A stretch of 64,000 bases of DNA from positions 1 through 64,000 of the forward strand of contig NZ_BAACAP010000212.1 of assembly GCF_045865695.1 (NCBI RefSeq), in the 5' to 3' direction. Each line of letters begins with the position of its first letter. Position 1 is the stretch's first letter. Under the pieces are notes generated by a model. That model was not told where the DNA came from. It did no database searches and saw only the letters and a list, made by a program, of their open reading frames with translations. This DNA comes from Scytonema sp045865695. Its GTDB lineage: Bacteria > Cyanobacteriota > Cyanobacteriia > Cyanobacteriales > Nostocaceae. This document shows, piece by piece, positions 1 through 8,875 of the stretch. The position numbers and the translations under genes were made by a program.

Positions 1-61
1 ATGTTGGGTTTCGTTCCTCAACCAACAATAAGGGTTCAATGTTGGGTTTCGTTCCTCAACC
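1..61. repeat. direct repeat pair, ATGTTGGGTTTCGTTCCTCA family
   Basis: A 23-base unit at 1-23 recurs at 39-61 after a 15-base spacer. It is of the dispersed, non-coding type common between genes in Nostocales. The rest of 62-300 has no gene; it holds the repeats listed separately. Confidence 0.7.
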
Positions 62-177
62 CAACCTACTTCTTTTTCCAAATTGGTATAAGAAAGAGTC
101 AAATCTCCGACTTTATTAAAAAGTCAGAGATTTTGTAGTTAAAAAAATGGAACGATAAACTGTGGCGCTATAACTTC

Positions 178-210
178 ATCTGCGTGCTTTGCTGTGCATC
201 TGCGGTTCCA
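178..210. repeat. 33-base dispersed repeat, copy also inside hglD
   Basis: These 33 bases are identical to 6493-6525, which lie inside the coding sequence of the KS-CLF-AT protein. The adjoining GCGGTTCCATAACTTTTT (to about 220) also recurs near 26757-26775. This looks like a mobile or copied small repeat with both intergenic and genic copies. Confidence 0.75.
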
Positions 211-242
211 TAACTTTTTGACGTGTTACTTCCAAGTGACTT

Positions 243-292
243 GAGGCTGAGCCTCGTGGAAGGCATTCCCAGGCTGAAGCCCAGGAACGAGG
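243..292. repeat. palindromic repeats with AGGC-loop-GCCT core
   Basis: A perfect hairpin, GAGGC-TGA-GCCTC, lies at 243-255 and a related imperfect one at 269-288. They belong to the same family as the hairpins at 1915-2017. Confidence 0.65.
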
Positions 293-300
293 GATGACGA

Positions 301-1818
301 CTACGCGACGTTCAAGAAACCACTTTCAATGAGATAAGCAGAGTAAGTCATAAACAGCCTAGAATCAATCGGAGGGCAAACAATAGAACCTCCTGCTAGG
401 GCATCAAGAGTTTCCCGACAGCTAATAATGGGTCGTTTTGCTTGCAGGTACAAATCTGGAATAGTTAGCCCTTCTTGAGACCACTTTTCAAGCAAGAAAG
501 GTCGTAGCGTATGCAAAGAATTGTCTCCAGAGGATAAACTCTTCATCAATTCTGATTGCCAAGCGTCATAAGGCATTAGTTGGATAGGATAACCAAAAGA
601 ACGCATCCAATCTACTAGCGCCTTCAAGGGTACGGGTTGAGGATGTTGTAAGTGGAATGCTTTTCCAATCGATTCTTTTTGCTGTGATAAATAAACAACT
701 GCTTTGCTCACATAATCCACAGGAGACATATCCATCATGTAATCTACATCTGGAAAATATCCCATCTCCAAACAGCCTTTTATCATCATGCAGATAAAGT
801 CATTCGTATTGGAAACCCCTGTTTCGCTGTGTCCGCCAATTAATGGAGGTCTGTGGATTGTAATGGGTAGTCCGCGTGACCCTGCTAATTTAACTAGCTT
901 TTCAGCAACCCATTTTGTTTGAGAGTATCCTAAATAAATACCTTCCCAATGGTCAAAACTATCTTGTTCTCTGACAACTTGACCCGCATAAACAGGGGAT
1001 TCAAAAATTGCCACGCTAGAAACGTAATGCAGGGGCTTGGTTTTGATATCGCACGCCAAGCGAATCACTTCTTGAGTGCCTAAAACATTAGCAGTCTTAA
1101 GTGCAGAGTAAGGATACACGTAATTCAACATAGCAGCGCTGTGATAAACGGCATCAAGATTAGCTGCTAGCATATCAAAGCCTTCCTTGCTCAAACCAAG
1201 AAGGGGCTGAGACAAATCTCCAGGAACAGCAATGATTCTAGAACTAAACTTTTCTTCCCAAATGGCGTACTGTTGCAAGTTTTGCTTCAGCTTGCGCTTG
1301 CCTTCTTGAGAATTAGATGCACGCACCAAGCAATAAATATCTGCATTGGTTGATTGGAGAAGTTCGTAAATAATAAAAGCACCTAAATAACCCGTTCCTC
1401 CTGTCAAGAAGACATTATTGAGTTCAGAAGTGAATTGAAAAGAAGTTGCAGGACGAATACTCGGATCTAAAACAACTTCAGCACTCAAATCTAGAGTTGC
1501 AGTTTTCGTTGAAGAATTTCCTGTAGATCCATTCTTAGCGTTTGAAACACCCGAATTTTTCTCTTGCGATTCTTCAGCTAAACGTTCTGAAAGAGCCTCA
1601 ATATTGGGATAATGCCATAACAGCATTGGAGAAACTTCAAATCCAAGCATCTTTTCTGTATTGCTAATCAGTACCATAGCTTGGGCTGAATCCAAACCGT
1701 AACTGTCTAAAGGCTCTCTCACATTGATTTCATGTGGTGAAATCTTTAATGCGTTTGCAAGATTAGAGACTAACCAAGCTTGAATTTCTTCTGCATTGCG
1801 AGATTGATTGGAAACCAT
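301..1818 (-). CDS. hglB: HglB/HetM-type acyl carrier + thioester reductase
   Basis: 505 residues. The N-terminal ~85 residues are a phosphopantetheine carrier domain (GLDSAQAMVL, attachment Ser44). After a Ser/Thr/Asn-rich linker comes an NAD(P)-dependent thioester reductase of the extended SDR type (TGGTGYLG at 139-146; YSQTK active-site Tyr/Lys near residue 299). Such domains release a carrier-bound acyl chain as aldehyde or alcohol, which suits the fatty alcohol aglycone of heterocyst glycolipids. It is the last gene of a minus-strand polyketide operon whose order (KS-AT-ACP, small membrane protein, KR-DH, KS-CLF-AT, PfaD, ACP-reductase) matches the Anabaena hglE-F-G-D-C-B cluster as I remember it, and its length is close to HetM/HglB. 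In Anabaena hetN and hetI follow; here only 300 intergenic bases are visible, so their presence is unknown. A paralogous reductase cannot be fully excluded. Confidence 0.85.
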   Translation of the reverse strand: MVSNQSRNAEEIQAWLVSNLANALKISPHEINVREPLDSYGLDSAQAMVLISNTEKMLGFEVSPMLLWHYPNIEALSERLAEESQEKNSGVSNAKNGSTGNSSTKTATLDLSAEVVLDPSIRPATSFQFTSELNNVFLTGGTGYLGAFIIYELLQSTNADIYCLVRASNSQEGKRKLKQNLQQYAIWEEKFSSRIIAVPGDLSQPLLGLSKEGFDMLAANLDAVYHSAAMLNYVYPYSALKTANVLGTQEVIRLACDIKTKPLHYVSSVAIFESPVYAGQVVREQDSFDHWEGIYLGYSQTKWVAEKLVKLAGSRGLPITIHRPPLIGGHSETGVSNTNDFICMMIKGCLEMGYFPDVDYMMDMSPVDYVSKAVVYLSQQKESIGKAFHLQHPQPVPLKALVDWMRSFGYPIQLMPYDAWQSELMKSLSSGDNSLHTLRPFLLEKWSQEGLTIPDLYLQAKRPIISCRETLDALAGGSIVCPPIDSRLFMTYSAYLIESGFLNVA

Positions 1819-1850
1819 GTTTACCTCTTTGGGAATTGGGAATTAGGGAT

Positions 1851-2085
1851 TGGGGAACTCGGGGCCCCCTCCTTGTTGAGGGGCAATGGGGATTGGAGAT
1901 TAGGTATTTCCTCGTTCCCAGGCTGAGCCTGGGAATGAATAGTAGGAGGCGGAGCCTCCATTGTTTTATTATTAAGGCAGAGCCTCAAGTAATGCATTCC
2001 TAGGCAGAGCCTAGGAACGAGATAAAGGGGAGGGGACTAGGCTCTAATCTCCCCCCTTTACAAGGGGGGATTAAGGGGGGTAAAT
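1851..2085. repeat. repeat cluster between hglC and hglB
   Basis: The 270-base gap is almost wholly repetitive. It has a copy of the CCCCGAGTTCCCC family (about 1853-1897), four hairpins with an AGGC-loop-GCCT core (1915-1935, 1945-1959, 1975-1985, 1997-2017) and a CCCCCCTT/AAGGGGGG G/C-run repeat (2049-2085). No gene is visible. Confidence 0.7.
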
Positions 2086-2088
2086 CCC

Positions 2089-3729
2089 CTACATTGGGAG
2101 ATATTGACTATAGTAATCAGTCACGTACAAACCTTGAATTTTCAAACTTTGAATGCGGTGTAAATATGCGGTACCAGTCATAATATGATGAGCAACATCA
2201 ACAACTTTGCGATTCTTTGGTTCGGCAAGATAAGAACTATTAACCCAGTTATTAAAGCTTCCTATAGCGGGACCGCACCAAATTTGATAATCTACTTCTC
2301 TTCCCTTTTCTCCAGCACTAGACCAACGAGAAGATAATCCTAAATACCATTTAAAAATGGCTGCCATTTTGATTTTGGGATTGCTTAATGCTTTGTTGAG
2401 TTTTTCTGGGTTTCTCTGGGATAAATAAGTGACAGTTTCTTCCCAAACTTGGTTTAAAGTCTTGCGGAAAATCTGTTTTTCTAACTTCTCTCGTTCTACA
2501 ATAGGAATATCATCAATTGAGTTATAGGTTCTGTATAACTCATATAATTTTTGCGCTCTTAAAGCAAACATAGTTCCTTTCTTGAGAACTTGAAGTTTGA
2601 CTCCCATTTCAAACATATCTGCAGCCGGAGCCATCATAACATCTGCCATATCGGCTTGCGCTAGTAATTGCTTGGTGTATTCGCTTGTTCCTGCTTCTAC
2701 ACAAGATTGATTGATCGATCCTGTCACTACATAAGCAGCACCCATCATAAATCCTGCTAAGGCTGATTCTGGCGTACCGATTCCTCCTGCAACTCCAACT
2801 CGAATGGGTGTTGAGTAATGATATTTGTCCTGAATTTCATTTTTTAAAGCTAGAATTGAAGGTAACAGACACACTAGAGGGCGATTGTCTGTATGACCGC
2901 CTGAATCTGCTTCTACAGTAATGTCATCGGCTATGGGTAATTGTGCTGCTAAATTAGCCTGTTGTTCAGTAATTAGTCCTTGTTGAACGAGTTCTTTTAA
3001 AATTTTCAGTGGTGCTGGTTGGAGAAATTTGCTAGCCACTTCTCGCCGAGAAATTTTGGCAAGGACTTTGTTTTTTATTTCAATTTGGTTTGCTGCATTA
3101 ACGCCTAACCCTGCTGCACGATAATAAATAATATTAGGAGTTAAATCTAAAAATGCAGATGCTTCTATGGTTCTGACCCCATACTTGAGGTACAAATCTA
3201 CAGCACGACGTTCAATCGATGGTTCATTAGGGCTGTGAATCAAATTAAAGGCATAGGGACCTTGAGGTAATGCTTCTTGAATTCGGTGAATCGCTGTTTT
3301 AAGTCGATCCGGACTCAATCCACCCGCACCGAAGGAACCTAGGAGTTTTTCTTTCCCTAGCGCAATAACCATTTCTTCAGAAGCTATACCACCAGCCATT
3401 GCACCAGTAGAATAAGCACATTTCACGTCGTGAAATGATAAAAAACTAGGGTCTCCTAAATTTGCTGTTGATACGGGTGGGGTTGCAACTAATAGTTCGG
3501 CTTGTCCTGTTTTTCCATTGTCTGCGGGTGAGAGATAACCGTCGTTGGTAACGCCAATTTGTCCGGCGACTCTAATGATGTAGCATGGTTTATCTAATTG
3601 CAGTAATTTCTCTTTGATTGCTGAGTGTTCAAAGGCTACGCAATCTAATGCGCCTTTCCAAACTTGATTCTGATGGAATGTATTGGTGTGGAATTTGAGA
3701 CCGTTATCGTAATTAGTTAAAACTGTCAT
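2089..3729 (-). CDS. hglC: PfaD-family enoyl reductase (HglC-type)
   Basis: 546 residues, the usual size for PfaD/HglC proteins. It has the FMN-dependent TIM-barrel fold of the 2-nitropropane dioxygenase-like trans-enoyl reductases of PUFA synthases; the stretch GGIGTPESALAGFMMGA near residue 315 is the glycine-rich, phosphate-binding region typical of the family. It probably reduces enoyl intermediates in trans on the HglE carrier domains so that a saturated chain results. It lies 215 bases downstream of the KS-CLF-AT gene and 270 upstream of the ACP-reductase gene, all on the minus strand, consistent with one transcript interrupted by repeats. The ATG at 3729 gives the expected N-terminus. 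Assignment to hglC rests on gene order. Confidence 0.85.
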   Translation of the reverse strand: MTVLTNYDNGLKFHTNTFHQNQVWKGALDCVAFEHSAIKEKLLQLDKPCYIIRVAGQIGVTNDGYLSPADNGKTGQAELLVATPPVSTANLGDPSFLSFHDVKCAYSTGAMAGGIASEEMVIALGKEKLLGSFGAGGLSPDRLKTAIHRIQEALPQGPYAFNLIHSPNEPSIERRAVDLYLKYGVRTIEASAFLDLTPNIIYYRAAGLGVNAANQIEIKNKVLAKISRREVASKFLQPAPLKILKELVQQGLITEQQANLAAQLPIADDITVEADSGGHTDNRPLVCLLPSILALKNEIQDKYHYSTPIRVGVAGGIGTPESALAGFMMGAAYVVTGSINQSCVEAGTSEYTKQLLAQADMADVMMAPAADMFEMGVKLQVLKKGTMFALRAQKLYELYRTYNSIDDIPIVEREKLEKQIFRKTLNQVWEETVTYLSQRNPEKLNKALSNPKIKMAAIFKWYLGLSSRWSSAGEKGREVDYQIWCGPAIGSFNNWVNSSYLAEPKNRKVVDVAHHIMTGTAYLHRIQSLKIQGLYVTDYYSQYLPM

Positions 3730-3821
3730 TGGTTATTTGTTAGTTGTTGGTTGGTATGGACGCAAGGCCGCCGCGCCCGTACAGCGATCGGTAGTTAGTT
3801 GTTGTTTGTTGGTAGCTACTA

Positions 3822-3932
3822 ATATCATGTCCGTTTATATACCCTGAATAAAACTCACGCAAAGGCGCAAAGGCGCAAAGACGCTAGGAAATTAGGAAAA
3901 TTTTATTATGGATATGTTACCGGACATAATAT
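3822..3932. repeat. 111-base foldback element
   Basis: ATATCATGTCCG at 3822-3833 faces CGGACATAATAT at 3921-3932, an 11/12 inverted match. Between them is a GGCGCAAAG tandem tract (about 3857-3885). The form is that of a small non-coding foldback element between hglD and hglC. Confidence 0.55.
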
Positions 3933-3944
3933 AATTACTAACCA

Positions 3945-6900
3945 CTAACTATTCAGCAAATTCTCAACACAAGCTAATTGCAAATGAATGATTTCACTCA
4001 TTTGGTGGCTAAATTTGTGTCTCGATTTTAAGAAGTTAGCATGGGTCTGATGAACAATTAAATTGTTAGTGATTAACTTTTCATATTGGTTTTTGCTTGG
4101 GTATAAGTGGGTGGTGATGTTACTAAATTGTTGGTTGGCGTTTGGTGTTGACAAAGTTCTGGAGGAAACAATTTCTTGAGTTGTTTTTTGCTCACCAGAT
4201 TCTACTCGTTCTTTAGGTTCAAAACTGTTATTAGGGGCATTTTTCATGTTTAATTTCTCTAGCTGGAGTATTGATGGTGTAATAATGTTGTGAATGTTGC
4301 TTGCGGGTGGTTGTTTGGAAATGGTAACTTTGGGTGAATTTTGAGTTTCTGATTCGGTAGATTGTGGTTTATTTTGTTGTTGCTTGGTATCAATGCGAGG
4401 GGGTAGTTTGCGGACTGCATTTTGGAAAAGCTTTCGGTTTTCGTCTGTCACAATGCTGGCAACAATTCGGTTTCCTTGAGGAAGTTTTTCCTGTGAGGTT
4501 TCTTCAACTGAAGTTGCTTGTCCTAGGGTCAGTGTTTTGACTGTTGGTTTGCGTTGGCTTGATGCTTCTGTTATCTCACTGTACAGGGGTGATAAGTCTA
4601 CAGCTACTTGATGGCTGAGGAGTTTTCCTAGTGCTCTTATAATGGAAGCATGGTCATCAATACCTCTTCTATTGAGGGGTACGGTAATGTGTTCTTTGTT
4701 TTCTAGGATTTTATCTATCCATCGCGAACAAACGTTACCAGACCCTGCTTCAATAAAGATTTTTGCCCCATCGTTGTAAACTCGGTTAACGAGTCGGGGG
4801 AAATCTAGCGGTTGACACAAACCTTTTGCTAAACTACGTGCGATCGCATGACTTTCAAGTAAGACTGGTTGGTATTCTGCTGAGGAGTAAAAGGAGATTC
4901 CAGGTATATCCCGTGCGGGTAAGGTGTTGACTCTTACAACTTCTTCATACTCAGACCGCATTGGTTCGCAATGGATGGCGTGGTTGAAGGGGGCGCGAAA
5001 AGCGTTGCAACCTAAAGCTTTAATAACTCTCTGACAACCTTCGGAATCACCTGCAATGAGGACTTCTTCCGGCGTGTTGATTTGAGTTAAGTAAACGCGA
5101 TGTTCGTGCTTGAGGTATTCTTGAACTTGAGATGGGTTTGCCATCAAAAGGTAAGTACTCCAAAAATCATCGTCCGACGATCGCGTTTTTGGCAATACCC
5201 AATGTTCGCGCACGGCGTTTTTGGGTCCGGCGATTCTGTCTGCAAACAGGGAAGAAGAGTGAAAGGCATTAATTCCTTCGCTAAAGTTACTCCACACTCC
5301 CATAGCAGTCATCATGCTTGTCTCGCCCAAGCTGTAGCCAAAGACGTATTTTGGCTTAACTCGGAAATCATCTCGTACAATCGTTGTAATGAGTCTGGCA
5401 AATGCCATGTCTGTTTCAAAGATTGCCAGGGCATTATTCAGTAACTGCTTTTCGAGACTTTCCAACTGCTTGGTTGATAATTTGTCTAAGCTTCTAGGAA
5501 AGACGAGTTGAGAAACTTCCGCAAACAAGCTGAAAAGACTCTTGATAACTGCATCATCGTACACTCGTGGGAACAAGCGGAACAGTATACGACCGATACC
5601 AAGATAAGAATTGACAGCAGCCGGATAGACGTAAGCAATTTCTCCCTTTTTACCAAGTGGTTTTGCTGTAAAATAACTGCCTGCTGGTGTTTGCCAATCT
5701 TCCCCACTCTCAAATGCCTTATTGACTCCTTTGAAAGCAGATTCTATTTCTCTAGCTAACTCATTTTTATTCCGTCCCAGAATAGCGAGGGTGTAGTTAG
5801 CTTGAGAACGTTTTTGGAATTCTACAAAACTTTGGCGTGCTACAGCTGCTAAAGAATCACAATTATCTATGGTTGTTTGGAGAACCTTCACCTGTTCGAG
5901 TAAGTCAGTGCGATCGCGACCCACTATTGGAAACAGATAATAAGGCATTTGCTGCAAATACCTGCTGTTATGCTGTTGCTGTTCCGGTTCGTCTGATAGA
6001 ATGACATGAGCGCAAGTGCCATCCATTCCCATACTGTTAATTGCAGCGACTCTCTTTTTCGCTTCCTTACCTAAAAACCAAGGTCTGGATTCTGTACTCA
6101 CATAAAAAGGGTTTCCTTGCCAAACTTCTTGGTTTTTTACACCCGACCATTTAGGAGTTGCAGGAATATACCTATGATAGAGACACAGTGCAGTTTTTAT
6201 CAAGCTAGCAATTCCCGAAGCAACATAGGTATGACCGATATTGGCTTTGACGCTACCAATAGCACAGCTTAAGTTATTTTCACTTGCGGGATATGCTTGG
6301 ATTAAACCCTCAATTTCGGCTTCATCTTCTTGGGAAATTCCACTCCCGTAAACTTCTAAATATTCTACGTCTGTGGGTTTAACACCAGCCACTTGGAAAG
6401 CTTCTTGACAAGCTTGGCTAACTGTCTCTCCATTGATTGATGTTATTTTAACCGCACCCTGTAGCTGATGGACGCTGATGTTGTTTTCTTCTATCTGCGT
6501 GCTTTGCTGTGCATCTGCGGTTCCAAAACCAACAGCATCAACAACGGCGTATATACGGTCATTATCTTTTTTCGCTGTGTCGTGACGCTTCAGAACAACA
6601 GCCCCCGCACCTTCGCCAACAATCCAACCATTTGCTTTGGAGTCGAAACTTAAAGTATTTGTACCTGTATTTATTGGTACAAGTTGGCTTCGTAACAAGA
6701 CATTTTCCAAACCACCAGCCAAATCAACAGCACCGACTAACACCGCATCGACTTCTCCGGCTGAGAGTAGCATTTGTGCTATCTCTAAGACTTTGAAAGT
6801 GGAGTTTTCTCCTGCAGTAATCGTGAAAGCAGGACCTGAAAAATCCCAAAGAGAGGAAATGCGACTTGCCATGATGTTAGAGATATAGCTGAGATATTCG

Positions 6901-8822
6901 CCAATCTCTACAGGGTGGTGTATAGCATCTTTGGTAATCTTTTCAAGTTCGGCAAGTTTGTCTTCCGGTAAAGAAACTCCACTATTCGCCAATCCCTCTT
7001 TGATTTGCCAAGACAAATTCCACCTTTGTTGTAACTGGTGTGCCGAGAATTCTGTCTCCGCCGCAATCAAAACGGCGACATTTCCACCCTGTTTTAATCC
7101 TGCATCTTTTAGGGCGCGATCGGCAACTTTCAAAAGTAACAATTGCTGTGGGTTAAGCTTTGCTAGCTCATTGGGTGGGATTTTATACGATAGGGTATCT
7201 ATTTCTAAATCTTGGATGTAAGCCCCTACAGGTGCTTTACCTTCTGGCAATCCGTACTGCTGAAGTAGGTCTTGTCGATCTTCTATACCGTGCCATCTGT
7301 TGGAGGGAAGCGGAATAAAATTTTGTGTTCCATCATAAATGCTACGGTCAAAAGCATCTAATCCATTGCATGAACCGAAAAACGCATCCATACCCACAAT
7401 AGCGACTTTAGTTGGTGGCTTTGAGGAGGAAGGGGACAAGGTAGCCACGGTAGACAAGGGAGGATTTTCTCCTTGTTCCAAAATCATATGTGCGTTGGTT
7501 CCACCAAAACCAAAAGCACTAATAGCTGCGCGTTTAACTGGTGTTTTGTTAGGCCACTCAGTGGTATTAGTAACAATTCTCGGAGGTGCGATGACGTTGT
7601 TCTCTGTTCCTATGGGGTCGCTGATGTTAATCGTAGGTGGAATGACACCCTTGGACATACTTAAAAGGGCTTTAATCAAGCTAACCGCACCAGCCGCAAC
7701 TAGCAAATGCCCTACATTTCCTTTGACAGAACCTACTAGAGGAGTTGCGCTATATTGACCGAAGAAAGTTTCTACTGAATTAAACTCGGTAGTATCTCCC
7801 AATAACGTACCAGTAGCATGGCACTCCATATAGTCGATATCTTTGGGGCTGATTTGTGCTTCCTCGTAAGCCCGTTCAAAAGAGAGAATTTGTCCTTTGG
7901 AATTAGGGCTAAGTAAGTGCTTGCCCCTACCATCATTAGAAAGCCCCGTACCACTGATAGTAGCGTAAATGCGATCGCCATCTCTAACTGCATCGCTGTA
8001 TCGTTTCAGGACAACCATCCCAACGCCATCTGCAGTAATCAGCCCTCGCGATGACTTATCCAAAGGACGGCTGAGGTCATTGTCTTCAGGATATCCCTGG
8101 ATACCAGAGAACAACATCCGAATAAACAGAGGGTCAGAACAACTGATACCTCCCGCTAACATCAAATCTGCTTTATGCGTCTGCAAATAATGAGATGCTA
8201 GCTTAGCAGCATATAACGGTGAAGAACAAGCAGCATCAATACACAAATGAATATTTGATAAAGCCAAAGCCCGAGCAATAATTGCAGCTGGCAAACCAGA
8301 TATCATTGCATTATGAGCAGGAACTTGTACAGAAGCATTTGGAGAAGTGAAATCAAAATCCTGACACTGCAAAAGTTCTTTAATAGCAGGTGATAATACC
8401 TGCTGATATATAGGAGCAAATATTTTATTGGAGAATTGAGTAGGCAAAGAAAGTGTGCCTAATATAACCCCACATTTTGCCAAAACTGCTTCATTTCCCA
8501 GATAACCGCTATGTTGCAAAGCTTGTTTTGCAGTATCGAGAGACCACTTGAAAGTATTATCCAAACTTTGCAGAAATTCTCCAGGTAGTTTGTATCCAGT
8601 TGAGTCAAACTGAAAATTACGAATGAATCCTCCTTGCAGAGAATAAAATTTATCAGGTTGACCTTTGGCAGGATCGTAAAAAACTTGAGGATCGACTCCG
8701 AGTTCTTGAGTACTAACAAATGATGTTGAATCTTTCTGTTGAATAAGATTTTGCCAAAACTCTTCAGGGTTTTTAGCATCAGGAAAAAGGCATGAAAATC
8801 CAACAATTGCTATTTTTTCCAT
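3945..8822 (-). CDS. hglD: KS-CLF-AT polyketide/PUFA-type synthase (HglD-type)
   Basis: 1625 residues in three blocks. A ketosynthase at about 1-450 has catalytic Cys199 (IDAACSS), ECHATGT and GNVGH. A second ketosynthase-like block at about 475-935 has no active-site Cys (TAGENS near residue 670) and so looks like a chain-length factor. An acyltransferase at about 1030-1390 has the nucleophile motif GYSLG near residue 1162. The last 240 residues are polar, low-complexity and end in a helix-like segment. KS-CLF pairs of this kind set chain length in PUFA and heterocyst glycolipid synthases. The 33 bases at 6493-6525 match an intergenic repeat exactly and encode about 11 residues (GTADAQQSTQI) inside the CLF block. 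The stop codon falls in a TTAGTGGTTAGT repeat. The gene starts 48 bases after hglG ends. Confidence 0.88.
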   Translation of the reverse strand: MEKIAIVGFSCLFPDAKNPEEFWQNLIQQKDSTSFVSTQELGVDPQVFYDPAKGQPDKFYSLQGGFIRNFQFDSTGYKLPGEFLQSLDNTFKWSLDTAKQALQHSGYLGNEAVLAKCGVILGTLSLPTQFSNKIFAPIYQQVLSPAIKELLQCQDFDFTSPNASVQVPAHNAMISGLPAAIIARALALSNIHLCIDAACSSPLYAAKLASHYLQTHKADLMLAGGISCSDPLFIRMLFSGIQGYPEDNDLSRPLDKSSRGLITADGVGMVVLKRYSDAVRDGDRIYATISGTGLSNDGRGKHLLSPNSKGQILSFERAYEEAQISPKDIDYMECHATGTLLGDTTEFNSVETFFGQYSATPLVGSVKGNVGHLLVAAGAVSLIKALLSMSKGVIPPTINISDPIGTENNVIAPPRIVTNTTEWPNKTPVKRAAISAFGFGGTNAHMILEQGENPPLSTVATLSPSSSKPPTKVAIVGMDAFFGSCNGLDAFDRSIYDGTQNFIPLPSNRWHGIEDRQDLLQQYGLPEGKAPVGAYIQDLEIDTLSYKIPPNELAKLNPQQLLLLKVADRALKDAGLKQGGNVAVLIAAETEFSAHQLQQRWNLSWQIKEGLANSGVSLPEDKLAELEKITKDAIHHPVEIGEYLSYISNIMASRISSLWDFSGPAFTITAGENSTFKVLEIAQMLLSAGEVDAVLVGAVDLAGGLENVLLRSQLVPINTGTNTLSFDSKANGWIVGEGAGAVVLKRHDTAKKDNDRIYAVVDAVGFGTADAQQSTQIEENNISVHQLQGAVKITSINGETVSQACQEAFQVAGVKPTDVEYLEVYGSGISQEDEAEIEGLIQAYPASENNLSCAIGSVKANIGHTYVASGIASLIKTALCLYHRYIPATPKWSGVKNQEVWQGNPFYVSTESRPWFLGKEAKKRVAAINSMGMDGTCAHVILSDEPEQQQHNSRYLQQMPYYLFPIVGRDRTDLLEQVKVLQTTIDNCDSLAAVARQSFVEFQKRSQANYTLAILGRNKNELAREIESAFKGVNKAFESGEDWQTPAGSYFTAKPLGKKGEIAYVYPAAVNSYLGIGRILFRLFPRVYDDAVIKSLFSLFAEVSQLVFPRSLDKLSTKQLESLEKQLLNNALAIFETDMAFARLITTIVRDDFRVKPKYVFGYSLGETSMMTAMGVWSNFSEGINAFHSSSLFADRIAGPKNAVREHWVLPKTRSSDDDFWSTYLLMANPSQVQEYLKHEHRVYLTQINTPEEVLIAGDSEGCQRVIKALGCNAFRAPFNHAIHCEPMRSEYEEVVRVNTLPARDIPGISFYSSAEYQPVLLESHAIARSLAKGLCQPLDFPRLVNRVYNDGAKIFIEAGSGNVCSRWIDKILENKEHITVPLNRRGIDDHASIIRALGKLLSHQVAVDLSPLYSEITEASSQRKPTVKTLTLGQATSVEETSQEKLPQGNRIVASIVTDENRKLFQNAVRKLPPRIDTKQQQNKPQSTESETQNSPKVTISKQPPASNIHNIITPSILQLEKLNMKNAPNNSFEPKERVESGEQKTTQEIVSSRTLSTPNANQQFSNITTHLYPSKNQYEKLITNNLIVHQTHANFLKSRHKFSHQMSEIIHLQLACVENLLNS

Positions 8823-8839
8823 AATTTAGATTGGGGATT

Positions 8840-8875
8840 GGTCACTGGTCACTGGTCACTGGTCACTGGTCACTG
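8840..8875. repeat. CAGTGAC heptamer tandem array
   Basis: Five tandem GTCACTG units (CAGTGAC on the minus strand). The array supplies the TGA stop of the upstream hglG gene and fills the gap before hglD. Confidence 0.85.

Noticed and set aside
6600..6900. Inactivated second ketosynthase in HglD as a mutation
   Set aside because: Absence of the catalytic Cys is the normal state of chain-length-factor domains in PUFA-type synthases.
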